A DNA stretch of 55,950 bases from Pumilibacter intestinalis. Lineage in GTDB: Bacteria; Bacillota; Clostridia; Christensenellales; Pumilibacteraceae. The notes under the pieces are model-generated. The model saw nothing but the letters and a program-made list of their open reading frames with translations. It was not told the DNA's origin and made no database searches. This document shows positions 25,415 through 34,082 of the stretch, in pieces. Both the position numbers and the translations under genes were made by a program. The stretch is from positions 1-55,950 of the forward strand of contig NZ_CALPCH010000015.1 of the NCBI RefSeq assembly GCF_943193005.1, given 5' to 3'. Each line of letters begins with the position of its first letter. Position 1 is the first letter of the stretch.

Positions 25415-26143
25415 ATGAAAATCGAAGGACGCAACGCCGTGGGCGAGGCAATCAAGTCGGGCAAAACCATAGACAGATTGCTTGTGCAAAAGGGTCTTAA
25501 AGACTCCGCGGCAAACAAAATAATAGAAGACGCCAAGAGCCGAGGAATAAAGATATTTTTCCGCGAAAAGGAAGCTCTCGACCGCGAGAGCAGAGAGGGA
25601 CGGCATCAGGGCTTTTTGGCGGAAATAACCGACTTTAACTACTGCGAGCTTTCGGATATTCTCGCAAAAGCCAAAGAAAAGGGCGAACCGCCGTTCGTGC
25701 TCCTGTTGGACGGAGTGGAAGACCCGCACAACCTCGGGAGCATACTGAGAGTGGCGGAGTGCGCGGGCGTGCACGGCGTGGTAATTCCCCGTCACCGCGC
25801 GGTGAGCGTAAACGAAACGGTAATTAAAGTATCGGCGGGCGCGGCGGCTCACGTGCTCGTTGCAAAGGTAACCAACATAAACGACGCCATAGACGAACTG
25901 AAACGGCAAAACGTGTGGGTTTATGCCGCCGATATGGACGGCAACGGCATTTACGAAACCAACCTAAAAGGCGCGACGGCGTTTGTGATAGGCGGCGAGG
26001 GGCAAGGCGTGAAGCGGCTCACAAAACAAAAGTGCGACGCGAGCGTATCCATTCCCATGTTCGGCAAGGTAAATTCTTTGAACGCCTCGGTTGCCGCGGG
26101 AATAGTTGCGTTCGAAAAATTGCGCCAAGACCGCGGAACGTAA
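25415..26143 (+). CDS. rlmB: 23S rRNA (guanosine-2'-O-)-methyltransferase RlmB (TrmH family)
   Basis: A 242-residue SPOUT methyltransferase that methylates the 2'-O of a 23S rRNA guanosine (Gm2251 in E. coli). The N-terminal substrate domain begins IEGRNAVGEAIKSGK. The knotted catalytic domain shows the three SPOUT motifs: DPHNLGSILRVAECAGV (about residues 105-121), FVIGGEGQGVKRL, and SIPMFGKVNSLNASVA. The ATG at 25415 is the only start before an in-frame stop, although its ribosome binding site is weak. Assignment to RlmB rather than another TrmH member rests on the mrnC-thyX neighbourhood. Confidence 0.92.
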   Translation: MKIEGRNAVGEAIKSGKTIDRLLVQKGLKDSAANKIIEDAKSRGIKIFFREKEALDRESREGRHQGFLAEITDFNYCELSDILAKAKEKGEPPFVLLLDGVEDPHNLGSILRVAECAGVHGVVIPRHRAVSVNETVIKVSAGAAAHVLVAKVTNINDAIDELKRQNVWVYAADMDGNGIYETNLKGATAFVIGGEGQGVKRLTKQKCDASVSIPMFGKVNSLNASVAAGIVAFEKLRQDRGT

Positions 26144-26152
26144 TCATACTTG

Positions 26153-26250
26153 TTCCATGCAGGGGATTGCCGCGCTCACTGCGTTCGCTCGCAATGACAT
26201 GGCGGTCGTTGTCATTGCGAGCGTAGCGAAGCAATCCCAAGCATGAGGAA
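26153..26250. repeat. Two REP-like repeats between rlmB and tpiA
   Basis: Minus-orientation copy at 26153-26199 and plus-orientation copy at 26211-26250, with their GTCATTGC ends head to head. The plus copy ends in GCATGAGGAA, a purine-rich ribosome-binding-site-like sequence, though tpiA uses its own site further down. Confidence 0.85.
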
Positions 26251-26305
26251 ACGGCGGTAAACGTACAAATTCAAAAATAAAAAATTTTCAAGGAGATATA
26301 AAAAA

Positions 26306-27052
26306 ATGAGAACCCCCATTATCGCAGGAAACTGGAAAATGAACAACACAATCGCGGCGGCGGAAAAGCTGATTAACGAGCTTAAGCCGCTTGTGAAAGA
26401 CGCAAAAGCCGAGGTTGTGATTTGCGTGCCGTATACGGCGATACAAAAAGCCGCGGAGCTTACCAAAGGCAGCAACATAAAGGTAGGCGCGGAAAACGTG
26501 GCGTGGGCGGATAAGGGCGCGTTTACGGGCGAGATAAGCGCGGAAATGCTCAAAGAAGTAGGCGCGGAATACGTAATAATCGGTCACAGCGAACGCCGCC
26601 AGATGTTCGGCGAAACTGACGAAACGGTAAACATGCGCACGGCTCAAGCTCTCAAAAACGGACTCAAACCCATAGTTTGCGTGGGCGAAACTCTCGCCGA
26701 GCGCGAAGGAAACAAAACCGAAGAGGTGGTAAAACGCCAAACCGAGGGCGCGTTTAAGGGCTTTACCGCCGCCGACCTCGACAACGTGATAATAGCGTAC
26801 GAACCCGTTTGGGCGATAGGCACCGGAAAGACCGCCACCGCCGAGCAGGCGAACGAAACCATAAAATACATACGCGGAGTGGTGGAAACCGCGTTCGGAA
26901 AATCGGCGGCGGACAAAATGCGCATACAGTACGGCGGAAGCATGAACCCCGCCAACGCAAGCTCGCTCATGGCTCAGCCCGATATAGACGGCGGACTTAT
27001 AGGCGGCGCGAGTCTTAAAGCGGAAGATTTCGCCAAAGTAGTTAAGTATTAA
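26306..27052 (+). CDS. tpiA: Triosephosphate isomerase
   Basis: A 248-residue (alpha/beta)8 barrel interconverting dihydroxyacetone phosphate and glyceraldehyde 3-phosphate. Active-site residues are present: Asn9 and Lys11 (GNWKMN), the catalytic His in IIGHSERRQMF, and the catalytic Glu in AYEPVWAIGTGK, followed by the phosphate-binding YGGSMNPANA and GGASL segments. AAGGAG about 9 bases upstream marks the ATG. Length is standard. gpmI follows after two repeats, so both glycolytic genes may share a transcript. Confidence 0.98.
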   Translation: MRTPIIAGNWKMNNTIAAAEKLINELKPLVKDAKAEVVICVPYTAIQKAAELTKGSNIKVGAENVAWADKGAFTGEISAEMLKEVGAEYVIIGHSERRQMFGETDETVNMRTAQALKNGLKPIVCVGETLAEREGNKTEEVVKRQTEGAFKGFTAADLDNVIIAYEPVWAIGTGKTATAEQANETIKYIRGVVETAFGKSAADKMRIQYGGSMNPANASSLMAQPDIDGGLIGGASLKAEDFAKVVKY

Positions 27053-27073
27053 GGCGGCGAAACGGGATACCGA

Positions 27074-27211
27074 GTCATTGCGAGGACGCGGGCTACAACG
27101 TCATTGCGAGGCACGCAGTGCCGAAGCAATCCCAATCATGAGAAAGGAAAAGACGCTATACGTGTTCAGTGCATGAGATTGCCACGTCGGGCAAAGCCCT
27201 CCTCGCAATGA
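27074..27211. repeat. REP-like repeats between tpiA and gpmI
   Basis: A 27-base partial unit (27074-27100) joined directly to a full plus-orientation copy (about 27101-27147, centre GGCAC-gca-GTGCC), then a minus-orientation copy at 27166-27211 (centre GGGC-aaa-GCCC). The partial-plus-full arrangement is the same as in the array at 35021-35142. Confidence 0.85.
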
Positions 27212-27241
27212 CAGGTAACCCGTATGAGAAAGGAGATAATT

Positions 27242-28756
27242 ATGAAAACAGATGCAATAATAATAATGGACGGGTTCGGACTGCGTGCCGATAAGCGCGG
27301 CAACGCCATAGCCGAGGCGGGCACTCCCAATCTCGACGCCATAATGAAAAAGTATCCGCACACTCAAATCGAAGCGAGCGGCAAAGCCGTGGGACTTCCC
27401 GCAGGTCAGATGGGCAACAGCGAGGTGGGGCATCTCAACCTCGGCGCGGGCAGAGTTGTGTATCAGGATATTTCGCTCATAGACCACGCGATTGAAACGG
27501 GCGAATTTTTCAAAAACGAGGCGTTCGAAATCGCTATAAACAACGTAAAAAAGAATAACTCCGCTCTTCACTTGGTGGGGCTTACGTCGGACGGCGGCGT
27601 GCACAGCCACATAGAGCACCTTTACGCTCTCTTGAAACTTTGCAAACGCGAGGGGCTGGAGAAAGTGTATATTCACTGCGTTACCGACGGGCGCGACGTT
27701 CCGCCCGACAGCGCGCGAGAATACGTGCGCAAGGTGAGCGAAAAGGCGGCGGAGATAGGCGCGGGCAAAGTGGCAACGGTTGTGGGCAGATATTATTATA
27801 TGGACAGAGACAACCGCTGGGAGCGCGTAAAGCGCGGCTACGACTGCGTGTTTGCCGCCGAGGGCAAGCGCTACACCACAGCCGACGCGGGCATTGCGGC
27901 GAGCTATGCCGCGGGCGTGCTCGACGAGTTCATAGAGCCGGTTATAGCGGGCGACTACAAGGGCGTGCAAGACGGCGACTCCATGATATTCTACAATTTC
28001 CGTTCCGACCGTGCTCGTGAAATTACGAGAGCGGCCATATATCCCGATTTCGATAATTTCGAGCGGGCGGGCGGCTATAAAAAAATAACGTATGTGGGCA
28101 TGACTCAGTACGACGCCACGTTCACCGGTCTTTACACTGCGTTCGCGCCCAAAAAGATAGTGAACACTTTGGGCGAATATCTCGCAAAGATAGGCAAAAC
28201 GCAGGCTCGCGTTGCGGAAACCGAAAAATACGCGCACGTTACGTTTTTCTTCAACGGCGGCGTGGAACAGCCCAACAAGGGAGAAGAGCGCATACTCGTG
28301 CCCTCGCCCAAAGTTGCCACGTACGACCTTAAGCCCGAGATGAGCGCACCCGAGGTTACCGAGAAAGCTCTCGGCGCGGTGGGCAACGTGGACGTACTCA
28401 TAATGAACTTTGCAAACTGCGACATGGTGGGGCATACAGGCGTGTTCGGAGCGGCGGCAAAGGCGGTTAAAGCGGTAGACGACGGAGTGGGCAAAGTTGT
28501 GGAAAAGGTGCTTTCCACAGGCGGTACGGCTCTAATCGTAGCCGACCACGGCAACGCCGAACTCATGAGCTTCGACGACGGCGCGCCGTGCACGGCTCAC
28601 ACCACCAATCCCGTGCCGTTTATCGTGGCGGGCGAAAAGTACGTAAATTCCGAACTCAAAGAGGGCGGTGCGCTTTGCGACGTGGCTCCCACGCTTTTGC
28701 ACGTAATGGGCGAAACCAAGCCCAAAGAGATGGAAGGCAAGAGCCTTATAAAATAA
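27242..28756 (+). CDS. gpmI: 2,3-bisphosphoglycerate-independent phosphoglycerate mutase
   Basis: A 504-residue manganese-dependent enzyme of the alkaline phosphatase superfamily, interconverting 3- and 2-phosphoglycerate. Metal-binding MDGFG starts at about residue 9 (DGWG or DGFG in the family), and the phosphorylated Ser60 lies in GQMGNSEVGHLNLGAGR. The C-terminal metal site appears as NCDMVGHTG and ADHGNAELM. AAGGAG precedes ATG 27242; an ATG 18 bases earlier is the repeat-like ATGAGAAAGG sequence and would leave no ribosome binding site. Confidence 0.97.
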   Translation: MKTDAIIIMDGFGLRADKRGNAIAEAGTPNLDAIMKKYPHTQIEASGKAVGLPAGQMGNSEVGHLNLGAGRVVYQDISLIDHAIETGEFFKNEAFEIAINNVKKNNSALHLVGLTSDGGVHSHIEHLYALLKLCKREGLEKVYIHCVTDGRDVPPDSAREYVRKVSEKAAEIGAGKVATVVGRYYYMDRDNRWERVKRGYDCVFAAEGKRYTTADAGIAASYAAGVLDEFIEPVIAGDYKGVQDGDSMIFYNFRSDRAREITRAAIYPDFDNFERAGGYKKITYVGMTQYDATFTGLYTAFAPKKIVNTLGEYLAKIGKTQARVAETEKYAHVTFFFNGGVEQPNKGEERILVPSPKVATYDLKPEMSAPEVTEKALGAVGNVDVLIMNFANCDMVGHTGVFGAAAKAVKAVDDGVGKVVEKVLSTGGTALIVADHGNAELMSFDDGAPCTAHTTNPVPFIVAGEKYVNSELKEGGALCDVAPTLLHVMGETKPKEMEGKSLIK

Positions 28757-28793
28757 ACGGAATAAATCGGCGTAAGTTGCGCATTCTAAAATT

Positions 28794-28928
28794 ATGGTTT
28801 GCGATAAATGCGGAAAGGAGCTTACAGCCGATAGAGCGAGGCACTGCGGCGGTTGCGGCAAAGACTATTGCCCCGATTGCGCGGGCGGGATTTGCGATTG
28901 CGCCGACGAGCTGAGTTACTACAGTTGA
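28794..28928 (+). CDS. 44-residue Cys-rich zinc-finger-like protein
   Basis: A short frame between gpmI and nagA encoding 44 residues with eight Cys and one His: CDKCGKE, then HCGGCGKDYCPDCAGGICDC. The spacing CxxC - HCxxC - CxxC - CxC suggests one or two bound zinc ions in a treble-clef or ribbon fold. Codon choice (TGC, GGC, GCG) matches the housekeeping genes. No clear ribosome binding site lies before the ATG, and no other start is available because a stop precedes it in frame. The nagA promoter overlaps its last codons. Likely a real small gene or remnant of a larger zinc-ribbon protein. Confidence 0.5.
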   Translation: MVCDKCGKELTADRARHCGGCGKDYCPDCAGGICDCADELSYYS

Positions 28929-28952
28929 CATTTTCGGAATAAATGCTATAAT
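28925..28952 (+). promoter_or_regulatory. Strong leaderless-type promoter of nagA
   Basis: TTGACA (28925-28930), 16-bp spacer, extended -10 TGC-TATAAT (28944-28952). The ATG of nagA at 28959 begins 6 bases after the -10 box, so the RNA should start at or within a base or two of the start codon. No ribosome binding site is present. Confidence 0.8.
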
Positions 28953-28958
28953 GTATAC

Positions 28959-30104
28959 ATGAAAGCATTTGAAAACGCGCTTGTATACGTTTACGGCGAA
29001 GGATTGAAAAAAACGAGCATAGCGTTCGACCAACGCATACGCTCGTTCGGGAGCGCGGAGGGCGCGGAAAAAATACAACTTCCCCCTTGCGCGAGAGTAG
29101 TTCCCGGATTTATAGACAGACACGTGCACGGGGCGGGCGGTTGCGACGCAATGGACGCAAGCCGCGCCGCGCTCGGCACGATAGCCGACGAGCTTGCCCG
29201 AGAGGGCACCGTCGGCTTTTTGGCTACCACCATGACTCAGTCGGAGCAAAACATTACGCGGGCGTTGGGCGCGGTGAAAGATTACGTGCAAAGCGGAGCA
29301 AAGAGCGGGGCGCGGCTCATAGGCGTGCACCTCGAAGGTCCGTTTATTTCCGCGCCGTATAAAGGAGCGCAACCCGGCGAATACATAGTTAAGCCGAGCG
29401 CGGAACTCTTCGACTCGTTCAATAAAGCGAGCGGCAACAACATTAAAGCGGTTACGCTCGCGCCCGAAGAGGAGGGGGCGGACGAACTGATTGCGCACCT
29501 CAAAAAGATAGGCGCGGACGCGTCGATTGGTCACACCGCGGCAAAATACGCCGACGTGGAGCGGGCGGTAAAGCTGGGCGCGGGGAGCGTTACGCACACC
29601 TACAACGGCATGACGGGCATACATCACCGCGACGCGGGCGCGGCGGGCGGCGCACTCTTATTCGACGAACTGAACTGCGAGCTAATTTGCGACGGCATTC
29701 ACGTATCCGTGCCCGCAATGAAACTTTTGTGCAAGTGCAAGCCCGCAAGTAAAATATCCTTAATTACCGACTCCATTCGCGCAAAGCGGGTTGCGGGCGG
29801 AGTGAGCGAACTCGGCGGGCAAACGGTGTACGTAAACGGAAACGAGGCGCGGCTCAAAGACGGCACTTTGGCGGGAAGCGTGCTCAAAATGAACGAGGCG
29901 GTAAAAAATCTTAACGAGCTCGTGGGCGTGCCGTTCGAACGCGCCGTTGATTGCGCGAGCATAAATCCCGCTCTTTCGCTCGGCATCGAGAAAGACTGCG
30001 GCAGTATAGAAATAGGCAAGCGGGCGGACTTTGCCGTGCTCGGCGACGGGTACGAGGTGCTTCTCACCGTTCGCGGCGGCGAAATCGTATACAAGAGGTC
30101 ATAA
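28959..30104 (+). CDS. nagA: N-acetylglucosamine-6-phosphate deacetylase
   Basis: A 381-residue amidohydrolase removing acetate from GlcNAc-6-phosphate, giving glucosamine 6-phosphate for NagB. Key residues: His55 and His57 (DRHVHGAGG), Glu in GVHLEGPFIS, His in IGHTAAKY and VTHTYNGM, and catalytic Asp in LITDSIRA. Length matches the family. It is read from a strong promoter directly at the start codon. fbp follows with one base between stop and start, so the two are co-transcribed. The partner nagB lies about 7 kb downstream with its own promoter. Confidence 0.96.
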   Translation: MKAFENALVYVYGEGLKKTSIAFDQRIRSFGSAEGAEKIQLPPCARVVPGFIDRHVHGAGGCDAMDASRAALGTIADELAREGTVGFLATTMTQSEQNITRALGAVKDYVQSGAKSGARLIGVHLEGPFISAPYKGAQPGEYIVKPSAELFDSFNKASGNNIKAVTLAPEEEGADELIAHLKKIGADASIGHTAAKYADVERAVKLGAGSVTHTYNGMTGIHHRDAGAAGGALLFDELNCELICDGIHVSVPAMKLLCKCKPASKISLITDSIRAKRVAGGVSELGGQTVYVNGNEARLKDGTLAGSVLKMNEAVKNLNELVGVPFERAVDCASINPALSLGIEKDCGSIEIGKRADFAVLGDGYEVLLTVRGGEIVYKRS

Positions 30105-30105
30105 T

Positions 30106-32013
30106 ATGGACGGACTCACCGAAAAACTGTTTTGCGAGCGTTTTCCCAACCGCCAAGACGCCGCGAGCGAAATAATAAACTTGGAAGCCATACTGCGCCT
30201 GCCAAAAGGGACGGAGCACTTTTTGAGCGACTTGCACGGCGAATACGGGGCGTTTTGCCACCTGATAAACAGTTGCAGCGGGGTAATACGCGCCAAAGCC
30301 GACGGACTGTTCGGCAAACTGCTTTCGGAGTCGGAGCGGAGCGACCTCGCCACAACCGTATATTACCCGAAAGAAAAGATAGCCATGGCGAAACAAAGCG
30401 GCGCGGATATGAACGGCTGGTATAAAACCATGCTTTACCGCCTCACTCTGCTTGCCCGCGAGTGCGGCAACAAGTACACGCGCAGCAAGGTGCGTAAAAG
30501 CATACCCGCCCAATTTTCTTACATAATAGACGAGATGATGAACGCCTCCGTAGACGGCGGCGACCGCGACGCGTATTACGACGAAATATTTTCGGAGATT
30601 ATAAAGCTCGGTTGCGCCGACAGTTTTTTGGAGGCGATTGCCGCGCTCATAAAGCGGCTTGCCATAGACCGCTTGCACATAGTGGGCGACGTGTTCGACC
30701 GCGGCGAAAATCCCGATAAGATAATGGATATACTGTGCGGATATCACAGCATAGATTTTCAGTGGGGCAATCACGATATTTTGTGGATGGGCGCGTACTA
30801 CGGCTCGCTCGCGTGTATCGCAACGGTTACGGAACTTTGCTTAAAATACGGCAACATGGAACTGCTCGAGGTGGGCTACGGCATATCTTTGCGCGAGCTC
30901 GCTTTCTTTGCCGACAAAAACAAATACGACCCCAAGTTTGCGGTGAACGCGGGCGGCAAAAAGATTTCGGACACCGACGCCGAACTTTCCGCCAAGATGA
31001 GAAAAGCGGTGTTTCTCTTAATGCTCAAGCTAGAGGGGCAAACCATAGCCCGCCACCCCGAATACGGCATGGAAAACCGTGCGCTGCTCAAAAAGATAGA
31101 TTTAAGGAGCGGCACTGCGGAAATAGACGGCAAGCGCGTGCCCATAGATACCGCCGACTTTTCGTCGCTCGACCTGCGCAACCCGCTCAAACTCACGGCG
31201 GAAGAGGAATACGTTATAAACTGCCTTAAGCGGTCGTTTGCGGCGAGCGAGAAACTTAGGCGGCACGTGGAGTTTCTCATGCGCAAAGGCTCGGTTTACA
31301 GCGTTCACAACGGCAACCTCATATTTCACGGCTGTATACCGCTCGACGAAAACGGCGAGTTTTTGCCCGTGCCCGCGTGCGGCGGCAAGAGCGGCAAAGC
31401 GTGCATGGACGAGTTCGCTCGGCTCGTGCGCAAGGCGGCGAGCGGCAGGGAAAAGGACGCCGATATATTTTGGTATTTGTGGTGCGGGAGCGGCAGTCCG
31501 CTGTTCGGCAGAAAAAAACTTGCGGCGTTCGAAAGCGTTTACGCGCCGAACGCCGAGCTTTGCGCGGAGGAGAAAAATCCGTACTACACGCTCAGTCGCA
31601 AAAAAGAGGTAGCCGAAAAGATACTCGCCGAGTTCGGGCTCGAGGGCAAAAACACGCACATAATAAACGGTCACATACCCGTGCATTTCAAAGAGGGCGA
31701 AAATCCCGTAAAGGCGGACGGCAAACTAATCGTGATAGACGGCGGGTTTTGCAGAGCCTATCACGAGCGCACGGGCATTGCGGGCTACACCTTAATATAC
31801 AATTCCTACGGCATGCGGCTTGCGGCGCACAGTCCGTTTTGCGGCGTTGACGAAGCCGTTTCGTCAAACCGCGATATAGTTTCAAACATGACCGTATTCG
31901 ATACCGTGGGCAGCAGACTCAAAGTTGCCGACACCGACACCGGCGCGGCGATACGCAGCCAAATAGCCACGCTCAAGTCGATTTTGAAAGAAAAATACGT
32001 TTCCCACGATTAA
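30106..32013 (+). CDS. fbp: Fructose-1,6-bisphosphatase, class III
   Basis: A 635-residue metallophosphatase of the class III FBPase family found in Bacillota (640-670 typical), producing fructose 6-phosphate for gluconeogenesis. Metal-site motifs: DLHGEYGAF (Asp42, His44), GDVFDRGENP near 197, WGNHDILWMGA near 222, and NGHIPV near the C-terminus. AAGAGG upstream supports ATG 30106; the open frame extends into nagA but only by shadow reading. Its placement behind nagA links amino-sugar breakdown with the fructose 6-phosphate pool. Confidence 0.96.
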   Translation: MDGLTEKLFCERFPNRQDAASEIINLEAILRLPKGTEHFLSDLHGEYGAFCHLINSCSGVIRAKADGLFGKLLSESERSDLATTVYYPKEKIAMAKQSGADMNGWYKTMLYRLTLLARECGNKYTRSKVRKSIPAQFSYIIDEMMNASVDGGDRDAYYDEIFSEIIKLGCADSFLEAIAALIKRLAIDRLHIVGDVFDRGENPDKIMDILCGYHSIDFQWGNHDILWMGAYYGSLACIATVTELCLKYGNMELLEVGYGISLRELAFFADKNKYDPKFAVNAGGKKISDTDAELSAKMRKAVFLLMLKLEGQTIARHPEYGMENRALLKKIDLRSGTAEIDGKRVPIDTADFSSLDLRNPLKLTAEEEYVINCLKRSFAASEKLRRHVEFLMRKGSVYSVHNGNLIFHGCIPLDENGEFLPVPACGGKSGKACMDEFARLVRKAASGREKDADIFWYLWCGSGSPLFGRKKLAAFESVYAPNAELCAEEKNPYYTLSRKKEVAEKILAEFGLEGKNTHIINGHIPVHFKEGENPVKADGKLIVIDGGFCRAYHERTGIAGYTLIYNSYGMRLAAHSPFCGVDEAVSSNRDIVSNMTVFDTVGSRLKVADTDTGAAIRSQIATLKSILKEKYVSHD

Positions 32014-32051
32014 GAGGCGGTTTCCTGTTTTTTGTTGCGTAACGTAATCGC

Positions 32052-32080
32052 TTGACACTTTGCGAATAAAATAATAAAAT
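32052..32080 (+). promoter_or_regulatory. Promoter of aspS
   Basis: TTGACA (32052-32057), 17-bp spacer, TAAAAT (32075-32080). Transcription should start near 32087. This excludes the ATG at 32081 as a start and supports ATG 32111, which has AAGGAAA upstream. Confidence 0.75.
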
Positions 32081-32110
32081 ATGTACGTAAATCAAAACAA
32101 GGAAAAGTTT

Positions 32111-33862
32111 ATGTACTACAGAACGCACAATTGCAACGAGTTGAGAGCGGCGGACGAGGGCAAACGGGTTAAAATAGCGGGTTGGCTGGATAGCAAGCGC
32201 GACAAGGGCGGCTTGCTTTTCGCCGTTATACGCGACTTTTACGGCGTAACGCAGGTGGTTGCCGACTCCGAGCCGTTTATATCCGAGCTTCGCGAAATCC
32301 CCACCGAGTCCACCGTTTCGGTGGAGGGAAAAGTTGCGCTTCGCACCGCGCCCAACGACAAACTCCCCACGGGACTAATCGAAATCATACCGAGCAAGAT
32401 AGAGCTGCTCGGCAGGCGCACCGTGCCCGCGCTTCCTTTCGAGGTGGCTTTTTCCAAAGACGCGGGCGAGGACGCGCGGCTCAAGTATCGCTTTCTCGAT
32501 TTGCGCAACAGCGCGGTGCGGGATAAGATAGTGTTGCGTGCGGGCGTTATAGCCGATTTGCGCAGACTTATGACCGAGCGAGGATTTACCGAAATTTCCA
32601 CGCCCATACTCACAAGCTCGTCGCCCGAGGGCGCGCGCGACTACATCGTGCCGAGCAGGTTGTATCCGGGCGAGTTTTACGCGCTCCCGCAAGCTCCGCA
32701 ACAGTACAAACAACTTTTGATGTGCTCGGGCTTTGATAAATACTTTCAAATCGCGCCCTGCTTCCGCGACGAGGACGCTCGCGCCGACCGTTCGCCGGGC
32801 GAGTTTTATCAGCTCGATATCGAAATGGCGTTCGCCACGCAAGAGGACGTGTTCGCGGTAATCGAAGAGGTGCTTCCGCCCGTGTTTGCCAAATACTCGG
32901 GTTGGAAAGCGGATAAGCCGCCGTTTATGCGCGTGCCCTACCGCGAGGCTCTCGAAAAATACGGCACGGACAAGCCCGACTTGAGAAACCCGCTTATAGT
33001 GCGCGATATATCCGATATAATGCGCGGATGCGGTTTTGCGGCAATAGACGGCAAAACGGTGAAAGCGATAGTCGTAAACGGCACTGCGGTTGCGAGAAAG
33101 TGGATAGACAAGACCGCCGAAGAATTTGCGGTTAAGTCCGAGGGCGGCGCGATGTATTGGTTCAAGCTCGACGAAAACGGCGTGCCCGCGGGCGGAATTG
33201 CCAAATTCGTTGCCGAAAAGAAAGACGAGCTTGTTAAGCGATTGGAGCTGTCGAACGGCGCGTTCGTGGCCGTGATTGCCGAAGAAAAGTTGCAACTCGC
33301 GCAAAAGCGGGCGGGACTGCTCAGAACCATGCTCGGCAACGGTCTCGATTTGCTCGAAAAGAACGTATACCGTTTTTGCTGGATAGTGGATTTCCCCATG
33401 TACGAAATAGGAGAGGAGAGCGGCGAACTCGAGTTCTGCCACAATCCGTTCTCCATGCCGCAGGGCGGGCTCAAAGCTCTTTGCGAAAAAGAGCCGCTCG
33501 ACGTGCTTGCATATCAGTACGATATAGTTTGCAACGGCGTTGAACTTTCGAGCGGCGCGGTGCGAAATCACGACCCCGAAATAATGCTCAAAGCCTTCTC
33601 GCTCGTGGGGCTCGGCAAAGAGGACGTTGAAAGCAAGTTTCCCGCGCTCTACCACGCGTTCGAGTTCGGTGCGCCGCCGCATGCGGGCGTAGCTCCCGGA
33701 GTGGACCGCATGGTAATGCTGATTGCCGACACTCTCAACATTCGCGAGGTGATAGCTTTCCCCATGAACGCCAAAGCTCGCGACCTCATGATGGGCGCAC
33801 CGAGCGCGATAGAGCCCAAACAGCTTGCCGAAGCGAATATTTCCGCCGTAAATAAAAAGTAG
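32111..33862 (+). CDS. aspS: Aspartyl-tRNA synthetase
   Basis: A 583-residue class IIb synthetase of the bacterial type. The N-terminal anticodon-binding OB fold starts about residue 15 (KRVKIAGWLDSKRDKGG). Motif 2 is FRDEDARADRSPGEFYQLD, and motif 3 lies in PPHAGVAPGVDRMVML near residue 530. A bacterial insertion (GAD-type) domain separates them. Start ATG 32111 is chosen because the promoter -10 box ends at 32080 and AAGGAAA lies upstream. Whether it discriminates tRNA-Asp from tRNA-Asn cannot be told. Monocistronic as far as visible. Confidence 0.97.
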   Translation: MYYRTHNCNELRAADEGKRVKIAGWLDSKRDKGGLLFAVIRDFYGVTQVVADSEPFISELREIPTESTVSVEGKVALRTAPNDKLPTGLIEIIPSKIELLGRRTVPALPFEVAFSKDAGEDARLKYRFLDLRNSAVRDKIVLRAGVIADLRRLMTERGFTEISTPILTSSSPEGARDYIVPSRLYPGEFYALPQAPQQYKQLLMCSGFDKYFQIAPCFRDEDARADRSPGEFYQLDIEMAFATQEDVFAVIEEVLPPVFAKYSGWKADKPPFMRVPYREALEKYGTDKPDLRNPLIVRDISDIMRGCGFAAIDGKTVKAIVVNGTAVARKWIDKTAEEFAVKSEGGAMYWFKLDENGVPAGGIAKFVAEKKDELVKRLELSNGAFVAVIAEEKLQLAQKRAGLLRTMLGNGLDLLEKNVYRFCWIVDFPMYEIGEESGELEFCHNPFSMPQGGLKALCEKEPLDVLAYQYDIVCNGVELSSGAVRNHDPEIMLKAFSLVGLGKEDVESKFPALYHAFEFGAPPHAGVAPGVDRMVMLIADTLNIREVIAFPMNAKARDLMMGAPSAIEPKQLAEANISAVNKK

Positions 33863-33902
33863 GGCTGTAAAAAGCAGACTACGGAAAGTATAGGCGAAAC
33901 GC

Positions 33903-33932
33903 TTGACAAGCGGGCGTGCAATGTTATAAAAT
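33903..33932 (+). promoter_or_regulatory. Promoter of rplM-rpsI
   Basis: TTGACA (33903-33908) and TATAAA (33925-33930, spacer 16) or TAAAAT (33927-33932, spacer 18). Transcription should begin near 33938, giving a leader of about 145 bases. Confidence 0.75.
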
Positions 33933-33937
33933 ATATA

Positions 33938-34082
33938 GGCATTTTATAGCGGAATTTTGCGTTTTGCGGATTTAGCCCCCGCAGGCGAGTAAAAAAGTTT
34001 CGCTCTCAAGTCGTTTATGCGGGCGGCGTGAAACGGTCGCATGGGCGCAAATATACAATAATAAACGAGGAAATCGAAAGCA
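33938..34082 (+). ncRNA. Structured leader of rplM-rpsI (possible L13 leader)
   Basis: About 145 bases between transcription start and rplM. CCCGCA at about 33976-33981 can pair with TGCGGG at about 34018-34023, enclosing an inner GCGA/TCGC hairpin, followed by a G-rich stretch. Bacillota often have an autoregulatory L13 leader before rplM. The position fits, but I cannot confirm the family consensus by eye. The ribosome binding site appears to be GAGG/GAAAG shortly before ATG 34083. Confidence 0.4.

Noticed and set aside
32081-32110. ATG 32081 as start of aspS, adding ten residues
   Set aside because: It begins directly after the -10 box, upstream of the expected transcription start; ATG 32111 has a ribosome binding site and fits the family N-terminus.
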